This document shows positions 17,322 to 27,124 of a stretch of DNA of 61,363 nucleotides, one piece after another. Within the stretch, counting starts at the first letter, position 1; every line of letters starts with the position of its first letter. The DNA lies in the NCBI GenBank assembly GCA_014802045.1, contig JAAVDA010000002.1:1-61363 (forward strand), in the 5' to 3' direction. The notes beneath the pieces were generated by a model. It was not told the DNA's origin, made no database searches, and saw only the letters and a program-made list of their open reading frames with translations. A program made the position numbers and the translations under genes. This DNA comes from Bacteroides sp. (lineage in GTDB: Bacteria; Bacteroidota; Bacteroidia; Bacteroidales; Muribaculaceae).

Positions 17322-18122
17322 TTAGAACATTCCGGCATTCATCACTGCCATTCCACAGCAAAGTCCTATCGAAAGGCAGCCGGTGAGCACAACAGTGTCT
17401 ACGAAGCGGCTGTAGGCACAGATATAGTGCTTGTAGAGCACATCGCTGAATGAGTTGAGAAATGGAATACCGGGCACGAGATAGAGCACACTTGTGGCAA
17501 TTGCTATTGAGGGCGTTGTGCCGAGATGAAACAGCATATCGGTGGCTCCCAGGATAGTTGATACAAAAGCACATAGCGTCACCACCACTCTTAAATCTAT
17601 TTTTCTGGCAAGGAGTCGCTGCTTGAGAAAAAATCCTCCGAATGTGGCCATCCCCACTACGGCCATTGCCATGGCATCTCCGCCAAACAGACGGCAGAAG
17701 GAGGCATTGGCTATGGTCACAAGCAGGAGCACTATCCACGGGTTTGATTTTGGAGAGTGGATAATCTTCTCGAATTTATCTTGGGCATTTTCGAAAGATA
17801 TGCGCTTGTCCGCTATCTCCCAGCTGAGTTCGCTTAGGCGTGTGTTGATGCTGAAATCGATGCTACAATGCGACACGGCTGCAATATAAGTGTAGCGCTC
17901 GTCGGTGTTCGGGCGCCACACACTCATATGGATATGACGTGGCATGATGGTCGTCTCAACCTCCATACCGTAGGCTCCGGCAATACGCTTCATGTTCTTT
18001 TCCATGCGTATGCAGGTAGCCCCGCATCCTAGAAGCCATGAGCTGTAGTCGGCCAGAAACAGACAGACCTTGCAGACTGTCGGTTGAACCGGTTCAGATA
18101 TCGTCGTTAATGTCTGCCTCAT
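17322..18122 (-). CDS. threonine/serine exporter, N-terminal-type subunit (DUF1212/ThrE N)
   Basis: The product is 266 residues from the ATG at 18122. A soluble N-terminal part (LLGCGATCIRMEKNMKRIA) precedes five hydrophobic segments, the last around VPGIPFLNSFSDVL. This is the ThrE N-terminal (DUF1212) family. An upstream in-frame ATG at 18254 would add 44 residues without family similarity and run over the small upstream gene, so I prefer 18122. It overlaps the small upstream ORF by 29 nt. Confidence 0.88.
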   Translation of the reverse strand: MRQTLTTISEPVQPTVCKVCLFLADYSSWLLGCGATCIRMEKNMKRIAGAYGMEVETTIMPRHIHMSVWRPNTDERYTYIAAVSHCSIDFSINTRLSELSWEIADKRISFENAQDKFEKIIHSPKSNPWIVLLLVTIANASFCRLFGGDAMAMAVVGMATFGGFFLKQRLLARKIDLRVVVTLCAFVSTILGATDMLFHLGTTPSIAIATSVLYLVPGIPFLNSFSDVLYKHYICAYSRFVDTVVLTGCLSIGLCCGMAVMNAGMF

Positions 18123-18297
18123 TCCTCTCCTCTGGATCTCCGGGCACAAAGAATTCGTCTCTCTCGTTTCCGATTTCAATGAAATGGTGACGGTGACTGT
18201 GCACACTGTGGTGGCAGGTGGCCTTGATGATATGAGCCATAATGAGGAGTGCAATCGCTGCGGCTATGCACACCCACGCAATAAGTGGTGTATTCAT
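18094..18297 (-). CDS. small single-span membrane protein with a His-rich segment
   Basis: Sixty-seven residues: one hydrophobic helix (about residues 5-24, AWVCIAAAIALLIMAHII), then CHHSVHSHRHHF (five His and a Cys in 12 residues), then a very acidic tail ending DINDDI. I do not recognise it. It overlaps the 5' end of the ThrE N-type gene by 29 nt, which suggests co-translation. The membrane anchor, His cluster and acidic tail could suit metal binding, but that is a guess. It may also be a chance ORF. Confidence 0.5.
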   Translation of the reverse strand: MNTPLIAWVCIAAAIALLIMAHIIKATCHHSVHSHRHHFIEIGNERDEFFVPGDPEERNEADINDDI

Positions 18298-18365
18298 GAC
18301 GCTGTATGTTTTGTTGTTACTTTAATAACACACATGCAGCTTAATAGTTTGCCGTGGCAGGGGGC

Positions 18366-19505
18366 TTAGCGCCTGAGCAGTTTTGCCGCAAGCCATTCGC
18401 GCACCGGTTCGTCATAAAATTTCATCACGGCCCAAGCAACTCCGATAATGCTTACAAACAGACAGACCACCACCGGCCAGACCTGAGAGAAGGTGAGATT
18501 GTTATCCCATATCCAAGAGTAGAAATAATACATCACGGGGTAGTGGATAATATAGACCGGATAGGATATTCGGCCGAGAAAACTGCATATTTTGGTGGAA
18601 CGGGCATCGGTGGTCTTGCCGGAGGCGCCGAGCCATACTATGAGCGGAAACACAGCAAGTGTGCAGATAGCGTCAAAGATTCCGTTCCAAACCTGATGGT
18701 CAGGATATCCCAGATAGGGCACACAAACAATGGCTATGATGGCTGTGGAGCACCACCAGAAGGCTCCTTTTATAGCCTTGGGCCGGAATCCGCGGGCCAT
18801 CAGCATACCGATGCTGAATGAGAACCCAATACGCAGCAGGCCTCCGAAAAAGCCGTAGTCCATCAAAGTCCAGCCCACTCCGAGATGATAGTAACCGGAA
18901 AAGTTGCACACAGCCGCCAGACCGAGCAGCAACCCGAAGAATATTGTCACTCCACGCAGTGCGGGGCGCGACAGGCGGTGGAGAAAACAGCCGTAGGCAA
19001 TCGAAGCGATATATTCGAAAAACAGCGACCACGCGGGGCCGTTGAGCGGAAACATCTCTCCGTTGCCGCGCACCTCGGGGAGTGTTCCCGGCAGAGAGGG
19101 CAGCATGAAAAGACCGAGCAGAAGAGAGAGGCCCACAGCGGTTAGGCTCACATGCTCATGAGTCCATGTCTGACTGCCTTGAGCGAGAAAGGAAATGGCT
19201 CCGAGTATCACGGCAAACACCACCATGGGTTGGAGCCTTATCACGCGCCGGAGCAGGAAGCGTCCGGTGGTCAGTCCTTTTTTCCACCTGTCATCATAAG
19301 CGTAGGATATTACGAAACCCGACAGCACAAAGAAGAAATCTACAGATAGATAGCCATGATTGAATTTCTGGTCGACAGGAGACGTGGCGAATCCTTCGAA
19401 GAAATGATACCAGATGACCATGAGTGCGGCCACTCCGCGCAGGCCGTCGAGAAGTTCGTAATGTGGTTTGGATCCGGGCAGCGGATTATTGACAGTATTG
19501 CTCAT
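18366..19505 (-). CDS. acyltransferase 3 family protein (OafA/YrhL-like O-acyltransferase)
   Basis: The product is 379 residues from the ATG at 19505, with about ten membrane segments, as in acyltransferase-3 proteins that O-acetylate surface polysaccharides. The family N terminus LLDGLRGVAALMVIWYHFF contains the conserved His, and VDFFFVLSGFVISY the motif that follows it. The in-frame ATG at 19547 would overlap the promoter box, so the later start is favoured. It appears to be a single-gene unit reading away from the Crp/thi operon. Confidence 0.9.
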   Translation of the reverse strand: MSNTVNNPLPGSKPHYELLDGLRGVAALMVIWYHFFEGFATSPVDQKFNHGYLSVDFFFVLSGFVISYAYDDRWKKGLTTGRFLLRRVIRLQPMVVFAVILGAISFLAQGSQTWTHEHVSLTAVGLSLLLGLFMLPSLPGTLPEVRGNGEMFPLNGPAWSLFFEYIASIAYGCFLHRLSRPALRGVTIFFGLLLGLAAVCNFSGYYHLGVGWTLMDYGFFGGLLRIGFSFSIGMLMARGFRPKAIKGAFWWCSTAIIAIVCVPYLGYPDHQVWNGIFDAICTLAVFPLIVWLGASGKTTDARSTKICSFLGRISYPVYIIHYPVMYYFYSWIWDNNLTFSQVWPVVVCLFVSIIGVAWAVMKFYDEPVREWLAAKLLRR

Positions 19506-19535
19506 TCGTGATTTACTTTGATGGTTTATTGCCTG

Positions 19536-19543
19536 CAAAGTTA
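19536..19543 (-). promoter_or_regulatory. -7 box (TAACTTTG) for the acyltransferase gene
   Basis: TAnnTTTG match 30 nt upstream of the ATG at 19505. A TTTG lies 16 nt further upstream, shorter than the usual spacing. Confidence 0.55.
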
Positions 19544-19597
19544 ACACCTTTCAGATTCACAAATCTTTGATTTATGTCAAAAAAACGCAGCTTCCAA

Positions 19598-20161
19598 TCA
19601 GCGTATGCCTCTCAGGCGGCTCAAAGTTGAGAGCGTTATGCCGAGATATGATGCGATGTAGCCGAGGTTGGCTCTAAGGCACACCTCCGGAAACTGCTGC
19701 ATGAAGCATTCGTAGCGCTCTTTTGCCGGCAAGGTGAGACGTTCCTTATGGGAGCGGTGCAACCGTCGGTATTCATTCTGGTGGATGATTCTTCCCCAGT
19801 TGCATATCTCCAGATTCTCTTCAAAAAGTCGTCGGAGGGTATCTATAGATATGCTGAAACCCTCCACCGGTTCAATGGTTTCAACAAATTCTTCCGATGG
19901 GCGGTCGTAATACAGTTCATCCATGCTGAACACGATACCCCCCTCGTGAGAGAAAGATGTTGTGATTTCTTCTCCGTCTACAACCCAATATGAACGTGTG
20001 AGCCCCTGCTCTAAAAAGTAGGCATTCGGGCATCGTTTTCCGGCCTCTATAAGTCTGTGACGTTTGCCGAACGCACACGGTGTCATAGCGGCGCGCAGCA
20101 GGTCGAGCGACAGATCGCTCACCGGCCACGCGTCGCGGATTGTCCGTGTGATATTCGTCAT
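19598..20161 (-). CDS. Crp/Fnr-family transcriptional regulator
   Basis: From the ATG at 20161 it is 187 residues. An N-terminal cyclic-nucleotide-binding-type beta-roll (about 20-110: LIEAGKRCPNAYFLEQGLTR) is followed by a C-terminal winged helix with YIASYLGITLSTLSRLR as recognition region. No Cys cluster for an FNR iron-sulfur centre is visible, and the ligand is unknown. The start overlaps the thiH stop by 4 nt (ATGA), so it is probably made from the end of the thiamin operon transcript. Several in-frame upstream starts would lie inside thiH and are rejected. Confidence 0.9.
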   Translation of the reverse strand: MTNITRTIRDAWPVSDLSLDLLRAAMTPCAFGKRHRLIEAGKRCPNAYFLEQGLTRSYWVVDGEEITTSFSHEGGIVFSMDELYYDRPSEEFVETIEPVEGFSISIDTLRRLFEENLEICNWGRIIHQNEYRRLHRSHKERLTLPAKERYECFMQQFPEVCLRANLGYIASYLGITLSTLSRLRGIR

Positions 20162-21306
20162 TCGGTGGTGCATACCTCGTTTTTGCATCCGGCGTTGTCG
20201 TCGAAACTCTTGTCCCAGTCTTTCCAAACGGCTTCATATCCAAGCTGGCGGATTTCCGAGGCCACCTGAAGGGGAGTTCGTGAGTCGGACACCTCAAACT
20301 GTTCGAGTGCGTCTGGGGTAGACACATAGCCACCCGGTTCTGTCCGGCTTCCGGCGCTCATCGAAGTGACACCGAGTTTCATCATTCCGGCTCTGAATGC
20401 CGGAGTCTCACGGGTGGAGTAGGAAATGTCGATATCATGGTCAAAAAGACGGAAAGCAAAGGTGAGCTGTGCGAGTTCGCGGTCTGTCATCACAACCTTA
20501 GGAGTATATCCACCTTCGGCCGGACACATACGCGGAAAGTTTACACTATAGCGTGTGCGCCAGTAGTTCTTGCGCAGATATTGCAGATGGCGAGCCATCA
20601 TAGTCACATCCGTGCGCCAGTCTTCGAGCCCGATAAGCACTCCCATTCCAATCTTGTGTACTCCGGCTTTGCCCATACGGTCAAAGCCGTTCACACGCCA
20701 TTCGAAGATAGATTTCATCCCTTTTGGATGATATGTCTTGTAGGCCGCTTCATTATATGTCTCCTGAAAGCACACCACTCCGTTGAGACCGCTGTGGGTG
20801 AGCCTCTCGTAGTCGCGTTCTTTCATCGGCATAACCTCGATAGTGAGATTGTTGAAGTAGGGTCGGGCCGTGCGGAGCACCTTTTCGAGATAGTCCACTC
20901 CGTTGAGTGTGGGAAATTCACCCGACACAATCAGAAGGTTTTCGAATGGTCCGAGCTTGCGTATGGCCTCACACTCGGCGCGCACCTGGTCGAGAGTCAG
21001 AGTCACGCGTTCCAGAGGGTTGCTATGGTTGAAACCGCAGTACACGCAGTGGTTCGTACACGCATTTGACACATAGAGTGGGATATAAAGTGATATTGTC
21101 TTGCCGAAGCGTTCCTGAGTGATGCGCTGCGATTTCCTTGCCATTTCCTCAAGATAGGGTGCTCCGGCAGGAGAAATCAGCGCCATGAAGTCGTCTATGC
21201 TCAGATGCTCTTTAGCCAGAGCCGCCTCCACATGGGCCGCCGTTTTTGAGGCGACGGCCCGTGTGGTTTCGTCCCAGGAGTATTTCTTTAGTTCGTCGTA
21301 AAACAT
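20158..21306 (-). CDS. thiH: 2-iminoacetate synthase ThiH
   Basis: Radical SAM tyrosine lyase that gives dehydroglycine for thiazole formation. 382 residues, with the cluster motif CTNHCVYC (Cys83, 87, 90) followed by GF. PLYVSNAC before the cluster and the NFPRMCP segment after the barrel are ThiH-like. Known to work with ThiG and sulfurated ThiS. It is 33 nt after thiC and overlaps the Crp gene by 4 nt. Confidence 0.96.
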   Translation of the reverse strand: MFYDELKKYSWDETTRAVASKTAAHVEAALAKEHLSIDDFMALISPAGAPYLEEMARKSQRITQERFGKTISLYIPLYVSNACTNHCVYCGFNHSNPLERVTLTLDQVRAECEAIRKLGPFENLLIVSGEFPTLNGVDYLEKVLRTARPYFNNLTIEVMPMKERDYERLTHSGLNGVVCFQETYNEAAYKTYHPKGMKSIFEWRVNGFDRMGKAGVHKIGMGVLIGLEDWRTDVTMMARHLQYLRKNYWRTRYSVNFPRMCPAEGGYTPKVVMTDRELAQLTFAFRLFDHDIDISYSTRETPAFRAGMMKLGVTSMSAGSRTEPGGYVSTPDALEQFEVSDSRTPLQVASEIRQLGYEAVWKDWDKSFDDNAGCKNEVCTTE

Positions 21307-21339
21307 AATTTTTATTTTCTCGTCGGTTATCAGGCAATG

Positions 21340-23046
<1,707 letters not shown>

Positions 23047-23053
23047 CTAATGT

Positions 23054-23830
23054 TCAGAAATTAAGGAATGAGGTGAGAGGACTTGTGGCCACTGCATGCG
23101 ACGACACGGCTCCAAGCCCTGCCAGATAAGCCTTGCGGCCAGCCTCTACGGCAAGACGGAATGCTTCGGCCATCTCTACAGGATTGCCGGCCACGGCTAT
23201 GGCGGTGTTGACAAGCACTGCGTCGGCACCCATCTCCATAGCTTCCGAAGCGTGAGACGGTGCGCCGATACCTGCGTCTACAACCACCGGTACACGGCTC
23301 TCAGCTATGATTATCTCGATTAAATCGCGGGTACGAAGTCCTTTGTTGGTGCCTATCGGGGCGCCGAGAGGCATCACGGCTGCCGTGCCAACCTCTTCAA
23401 GCCTCTTGCAGAGCACAGGGTCGGCCTGAATATATGGCAACACCTTGAAACCCTCGGCTGCCAGGATTTCGGTGGCCTTGAGGGTCTCCACCGGATCGGG
23501 GAGCAGATATTTGGGGTCGGGATGTATTTCAAGCTTTATGAAGTCTGTGCCGAAGCAGTCGCGGGCCAGACGGGCTGCCATCACAGCCTCTTCGGCATTA
23601 CGCACTCCCGATGTGTTGGGCAGAAATTGCACTCTTTCGCGATTGATATGGCGGAGCATATCGTCTTCCTCCTCATGATCCATGTCGATTCTTTTCATCG
23701 CCACAGTTATCATCTCTGATTGTGAAGCGAGTATCGATTCAAGCATGAGTTTGTTGGACGGAAATTTTCCGGTGCCTACAAACAGGCGCGAGGTGAAATC
23801 CCGGCCACCTATAGTGAGAATATCTTTCAT
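23054..23830 (-). CDS. thiG: thiazole synthase ThiG
   Basis: TIM-barrel enzyme that joins DXP, ThiS thiocarboxylate and dehydroglycine into thiazole phosphate. 258 residues; [12 protein letters not shown] near the start, [12 protein letters not shown], the [17 protein letters not shown] segment with the Schiff-base Lys, and [24 protein letters not shown] (core [12 protein letters not shown]) are diagnostic. The ATG is 10 nt past the end of the TIR element that fills the thiE-thiG junction. Confidence 0.97.
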   Translation of the reverse strand: MKDILTIGGRDFTSRLFVGTGKFPSNKLMLESILASQSEMITVAMKRIDMDHEEEDDMLRHINRERVQFLPNTSGVRNAEEAVMAARLARDCFGTDFIKLEIHPDPKYLLPDPVETLKATEILAAEGFKVLPYIQADPVLCKRLEEVGTAAVMPLGAPIGTNKGLRTRDLIEIIIAESRVPVVVDAGIGAPSHASEAMEMGADAVLVNTAIAVAGNPVEMAEAFRLAVEAGRKAYLAGLGAVSSHAVATSPLTSFLNF

Positions 23831-23840
23831 TGTTCTATAT

Positions 23841-23904
23841 TTAAGTAAGTCGTAAAATTAGTTTACATTAGGATACGATGGCGTCATTTTTTATGACTTA
23901 CTTG
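23841..23904 (-). repeat. MITE-like palindromic element in the thiE-thiG junction
   Basis: About 62 bp with terminal inverted repeats AAGTAAGTCGTAAAA and TTTTATGACTTACTT (plus strand). The interior ATTAGGATACGATGGCGTCA matches the interior of the rfb copy. On the minus strand the first terminus encodes the Ser-Lys-Ser-stop end of ThiE, and the other end forms the upstream region of thiG. The whole unit can fold into one hairpin. Confidence 0.75.
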
Positions 23905-24520
23905 TGTTGAGGAGTTTTTCCATTACTTCTGAAGTATAGGCCACCGGATCGGCCGAATTGATTATAGAGCCGCTCATCGCCACACCATTCACTCCGGAGG
24001 CCATCAGAGGCTCGATATCATCAATCGTAAGCCCCCCGATTGCTACGATAGGAAGTTCTACTCCGGCTTTGCGCACCTCTTCCACCACATGCCTCACACC
24101 ATCGACCCCCAGCTCAGGAGCAAGTTTCTTTTTGGTTGTGGTGAAATGCACGGGGCCCAGACCCACATAGTCCACATCCTTACCCTTATATTTAATGATG
24201 TCTTGAGCGGTATTGGCGGTGATGCCTATAATGGCGTGAGGTCCGAGAAGTTCGCGTGCTTCAAGCGGATCCATGTCCTCTTTCCCAAGATGCACGCCCG
24301 ACACTTTAAGCTCATTGACAAGCTCCACACGGTCGTCGATTATCAGAAAAGTGTCTGTCTCCTGACACATGGGTATGAGTTCAAGCGCCACCGCGCGCAC
24401 TTCTTCGTCTGAGGCGTCCTTCATGCGGAGTTGCACCCATCGGCAGCCCCCCTCGATTGCCATCTGCACCTCTTCGGCTATAGTGAAGCGGTCAGAGTGG
24501 TTTGTAATGAATTGTAGCAT
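23891..24520 (-). CDS. thiE: thiamine phosphate synthase
   Basis: Couples HMP-PP and thiazole phosphate to thiamin phosphate. From the ATG at 24520 it is 209 residues; the in-frame start at 24556 lies inside the upstream gene and is not needed. ThiE motifs are WVQLRMKD, IDDRVEL, GVHLGKEDM, YVGLGPVHFTTTKK and AIGGLTIDDIEPLMASGVNG (core AIGGLTIDDI). The final SKS-stop is encoded by the TIR repeat. Confidence 0.94.
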   Translation of the reverse strand: MLQFITNHSDRFTIAEEVQMAIEGGCRWVQLRMKDASDEEVRAVALELIPMCQETDTFLIIDDRVELVNELKVSGVHLGKEDMDPLEARELLGPHAIIGITANTAQDIIKYKGKDVDYVGLGPVHFTTTKKKLAPELGVDGVRHVVEEVRKAGVELPIVAIGGLTIDDIEPLMASGVNGVAMSGSIINSADPVAYTSEVMEKLLNTSKS

Positions 24521-24548
24521 ATCTTTAATTTTGTTTTTAATTTCTTGT

Positions 24549-25124
24549 TTAATCAAATTCTCCCAGTGCTTCTTTCAGTCGTCCTCTCGCGGCGGCATCA
24601 GCCAGATAACCGAGCACAGCATACCCACCGAATCCCGCTTCCGCTATTTTTGGTAGCCTTTGTGGGCTCACACCTCCGAGAGCCACCACTTTGATTACCG
24701 TCGAATTGGCCCGGGTGATCTCCGCATCAGTAAATGCGGCAGTGTAACCCTCTTTTGAGATACTGTCGAAAATCGGACTGAGGGTCACATAATCATATCT
24801 TGCTGTCTCAGAAGCGGCAATCACCTCGTCAACGCTATGGCATGTCAGGCTCAATCGCCCGGAATAATTGGCCGGAGGCATAGGGCATCTTGAATTGAGA
24901 TGCAGCCCACCGAGATTGAATTCATCGGTGAGGGTGAAATGACCATGCAGTCTCAACCTGGAGTGCAGTCGCTGAGGTATAGCCTCTATGAGCCGGCGCA
25001 TATCTGCAGTCGATGCGTTAGGATGGCGCAGATGCACCATATCCCAGCCATAGTCGAGTATCTCCGCAATTATCGCGGGTTCGTTTATGGAGATATCCGG
25101 GGGAGTGATGGCGATTCTCAGCAT
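24549..25124 (-). CDS. TenI/ThiE-like TIM-barrel protein, second thiamine phosphate synthase-like gene
   Basis: A 191-residue half-recognisable ThiE relative: GGLHLNSR, CHSVDEV, YVTLSPIFDSISKEGY and ALGGVSPQRLPKIAEAGF line up with the ThiE barrel strands. It lacks the VQLRxKD and HLGQxD pyrophosphate-site residues of the real thiE downstream. By analogy with TenI of Bacillus it may be a thiazole tautomerase; this is an inference from family and context. It lies 20 nt after thiS. Confidence 0.85.
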   Translation of the reverse strand: MLRIAITPPDISINEPAIIAEILDYGWDMVHLRHPNASTADMRRLIEAIPQRLHSRLRLHGHFTLTDEFNLGGLHLNSRCPMPPANYSGRLSLTCHSVDEVIAASETARYDYVTLSPIFDSISKEGYTAAFTDAEITRANSTVIKVVALGGVSPQRLPKIAEAGFGGYAVLGYLADAAARGRLKEALGEFD

Positions 25125-25144
25125 AAGGAAGCGGGAGGGACGGC

Positions 25145-25345
25145 TTAGCCGCCGTAGAAAGCAGTGATTATTACAACTGTGTCACCATCCGTCAGCACTT
25201 TTTTCGCTCGCATCTGAGATGGCACCACTACATTGTTGACAGCCGTGGCTATCCCTTTCGGTTTCACCTGTGCTTTTTCCATAGCCTCAAGCAGTGTAGT
25301 GCCTTCGGGCAATTCATATTCCCGGTCGTTGATTTTAATTGTCAT
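25145..25345 (-). CDS. thiS: sulfur carrier protein ThiS
   Basis: A 66-residue ubiquitin-like carrier ending in the required Gly-Gly (TAFYGG), with the beta-grasp pattern and the PEGTTLLEAM segment. The C-terminal glycine must be adenylated and thiocarboxylated, normally by ThiF, which is not encoded in this operon. The start overlaps the thiD 3' end by 11 nt. Confidence 0.95.
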   Translation of the reverse strand: MTIKINDREYELPEGTTLLEAMEKAQVKPKGIATAVNNVVVPSQMRAKKVLTDGDTVVIITAFYGG

Positions 25346-26168
25346 GTTCGGTAGTGTTGGGATTGAATGTTTTGAGTCGGCGTGGAGAGAAGAAATGGTT
25401 CACCGGGCCGTGACCCTTGCCACAGCTCACAAATGCCCCGGCCTGCAATGCGCGGGTCACGTAGAGTTTGCCCCTGGCCACAGCATCGTCAATTGAATGT
25501 CCGAGTGCGAGATATGATGCTATGGCCGACGAAAGCGTACACCCTGTGCCGTGCGAATTGCGTGTATCCACCGCATCGGCATGCAGAGGTGTCAGACCGG
25601 TTCCTACAATAGAGAGATAATCAATCTTCACATCAGTCCGGTCGGAGTCGCCACCTTTAAGCAACACATTTCTGCATCCCATGGCATGAAGTGCGTCGGC
25701 CTGACGCTCCGGATCTGTCTCGCCGGTAAGCCATATCGCTTCGTTGCGGTTGGGAGTTATTAGGGCGGCTATTGGGAAAAGTTGCGACTTTATGGCCTCG
25801 ATAGCTTCCGGTTCGATAAGGGGAGCACCCGAGGTCGATACCATAACCGGGTCTACCACAATATTTCCAGCCTTGTGGCGGGCGAGTGCTTTGGCCACAA
25901 CCTTCACACAGGATGCGTCATACAGCATTCCGGTTTTCACAGCCATAGGACGGATGTCGGCAAACACCGCCTCAATCTGAGATTCCACCATCTCGGGTGA
26001 GATTGGCTCTACACCGGCCACTCCGGTGGTATTCTGGGCTGTTATAGCGGTGATGGCAGTCATGGCATAACAGCCGAGAGCCGATATGGTCTTTATGTCT
26101 GCCTGAATGCCGGCCCCTCCCGAACAGTCAGAACCGGCTATGGATAATACGGTGTGGTAGTGTCTCAT
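25335..26168 (-). CDS. thiD: bifunctional hydroxymethylpyrimidine/phosphomethylpyrimidine kinase
   Basis: Phosphorylates HMP and HMP-P for thiamin synthesis (ribokinase fold). The product has 277 residues; SIAGSDCSGGAGIQADIKT at the start, VVDPVMVSTSGAPL, TPNRNEA and the anion-hole motif NSHGTGCTLSSAIA are all present. It is the first gene after the TPP riboswitch and overlaps thiS by 11 nt. Confidence 0.97.
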   Translation of the reverse strand: MRHYHTVLSIAGSDCSGGAGIQADIKTISALGCYAMTAITAITAQNTTGVAGVEPISPEMVESQIEAVFADIRPMAVKTGMLYDASCVKVVAKALARHKAGNIVVDPVMVSTSGAPLIEPEAIEAIKSQLFPIAALITPNRNEAIWLTGETDPERQADALHAMGCRNVLLKGGDSDRTDVKIDYLSIVGTGLTPLHADAVDTRNSHGTGCTLSSAIASYLALGHSIDDAVARGKLYVTRALQAGAFVSCGKGHGPVNHFFSPRRLKTFNPNTTEHDN

Positions 26169-26260
26169 CCTTTATTTCTGTGGTTTTGTCTTTTCGACTG
26201 CACAGTAGGGTGAGAGCTGCGGATGGCTGAGATAGAGAGAGCGGCATGATTCCGCCCACC

Positions 26261-26345
26261 CGACACAATCCCTTCGCCGGTGCTAACCGGATCAGGTTCG
26301 GAGGGTATTAATCTCAGCCGTCAGAGCGGCACCCCTTTGCTGTCG
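26261..26345 (-). promoter_or_regulatory. TPP riboswitch (THI element) of the thi operon
   Basis: On the minus strand the leader contains GGGGTGCC, CTGAGAT, TACCC, then GAACCTGATCCGGTTAGCAC and GCGAAGGGAT: the complete conserved core of the thiamin pyrophosphate aptamer. CGACA (26345-26341) and TGTCG (26265-26261) close the P1 stem. A GCGG/CCGC hairpin at about 26240-26254 follows and may be part of the expression platform. About 92 nt separate the aptamer from the thiD ATG. Confidence 0.97.
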
Positions 26346-26350
26346 TGGTG

Positions 26351-26382
26351 CAAAGATAGCCATTCTTATCATCACCCTCAAA
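26351..26382 (-). promoter_or_regulatory. promoter of the thi operon
   Basis: Minus-strand TTTG (26382-26379), 20-nt spacer, TATCTTTG (26358-26351), just before the riboswitch. Transcription would begin about at the first base of the aptamer. Confidence 0.8.
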
Positions 26383-26444
26383 TTTTTCACCAACTTTAAT
26401 CATCATTTTCCCGCCCATTTCCTCTCCGCTTCTTTCCCGCTTCC

Positions 26445-27035
26445 TTACGGTATCCAGTAGTAGGGCTGTTTCTGCCGATGGGCAGTTATCCAATCCTCCA
26501 GTAGAGGGAGTGTATTCACTCCGTCGGCAATCACCGCCTCGTAGTACTCAACTCCGTGGTAGTCTCTGCCATCAGGTGTCTCGAATTTCAGCCGCAGAAT
26601 TGTCTCACGCTGTTCTTCTGTCATAACCTCAACGATTCTGTCGGCCATCCGTTCGAAATAGCCGTCGAAGGTTGTTCCCTCCTCTATATGGATTATGTCC
26701 ACCTGCCATGTCTCATCCTCGTGACCATAGGATATATGCCAGGCCATGCAGTGTTCGTCTGTGGCCAGACCGTTAATGCAACGGAGTTCCTTCACTCCCG
26801 GAAGTCTCGCTATTCTGGCAGCTATGGCAAAACTGATTTCTTCTGTGATATCTTTTGAGTAGACGTGGAGGTCTATATCCCGATGTTTTGCCAGGAGATT
26901 CATCCGCAGTGAGCCCACGAGATTTACGCGGCATCCCGCCTCTTTCCAGATTTCGGCTATCCCTGATTCGGAAAGCACCCTCATGGCTTCTTCCTTGCTT
27001 CGGGATGCCATTTCGCAGATTTGTGTCTGATTCAT
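26445..27035 (-). CDS. nucleotidyltransferase-like protein of unknown function
   Basis: The product is a 196-residue soluble protein. Residues 38-58 (NLVGSLRMNLLAK then HRDIDLHVY) have the polymerase-beta-type nucleotidyltransferase pattern: Gly41-Ser42 followed by Asp53-x-Asp55. A further WQVDIIHIEEG could give the third acidic residue. I recall similar Bacteroidales proteins under the misleading name phosphoglycerate mutase family. Substrate unknown. A full TTTG-19 nt-TATCTTTG promoter precedes it, so it is its own transcription unit. Confidence 0.75.
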   Translation of the reverse strand: MNQTQICEMASRSKEEAMRVLSESGIAEIWKEAGCRVNLVGSLRMNLLAKHRDIDLHVYSKDITEEISFAIAARIARLPGVKELRCINGLATDEHCMAWHISYGHEDETWQVDIIHIEEGTTFDGYFERMADRIVEVMTEEQRETILRLKFETPDGRDYHGVEYYEAVIADGVNTLPLLEDWITAHRQKQPYYWIP

Positions 27036-27060
27036 CTTTGCTTGTGATTTGATAAATCTG

Positions 27061-27091
27061 CAAAGATACTGATTCCTCCTCTGCCTGCAAA
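27061..27091 (-). promoter_or_regulatory. promoter of the nucleotidyltransferase-like gene
   Basis: Minus-strand TTTG (27091-27088), 19-nt spacer, TATCTTTG (27068-27061), 25 nt upstream of the ATG. Confidence 0.75.
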
Positions 27092-27124
27092 ATCTAATTT
27101 TTGCAGCAATTTTATGTAACTTCC

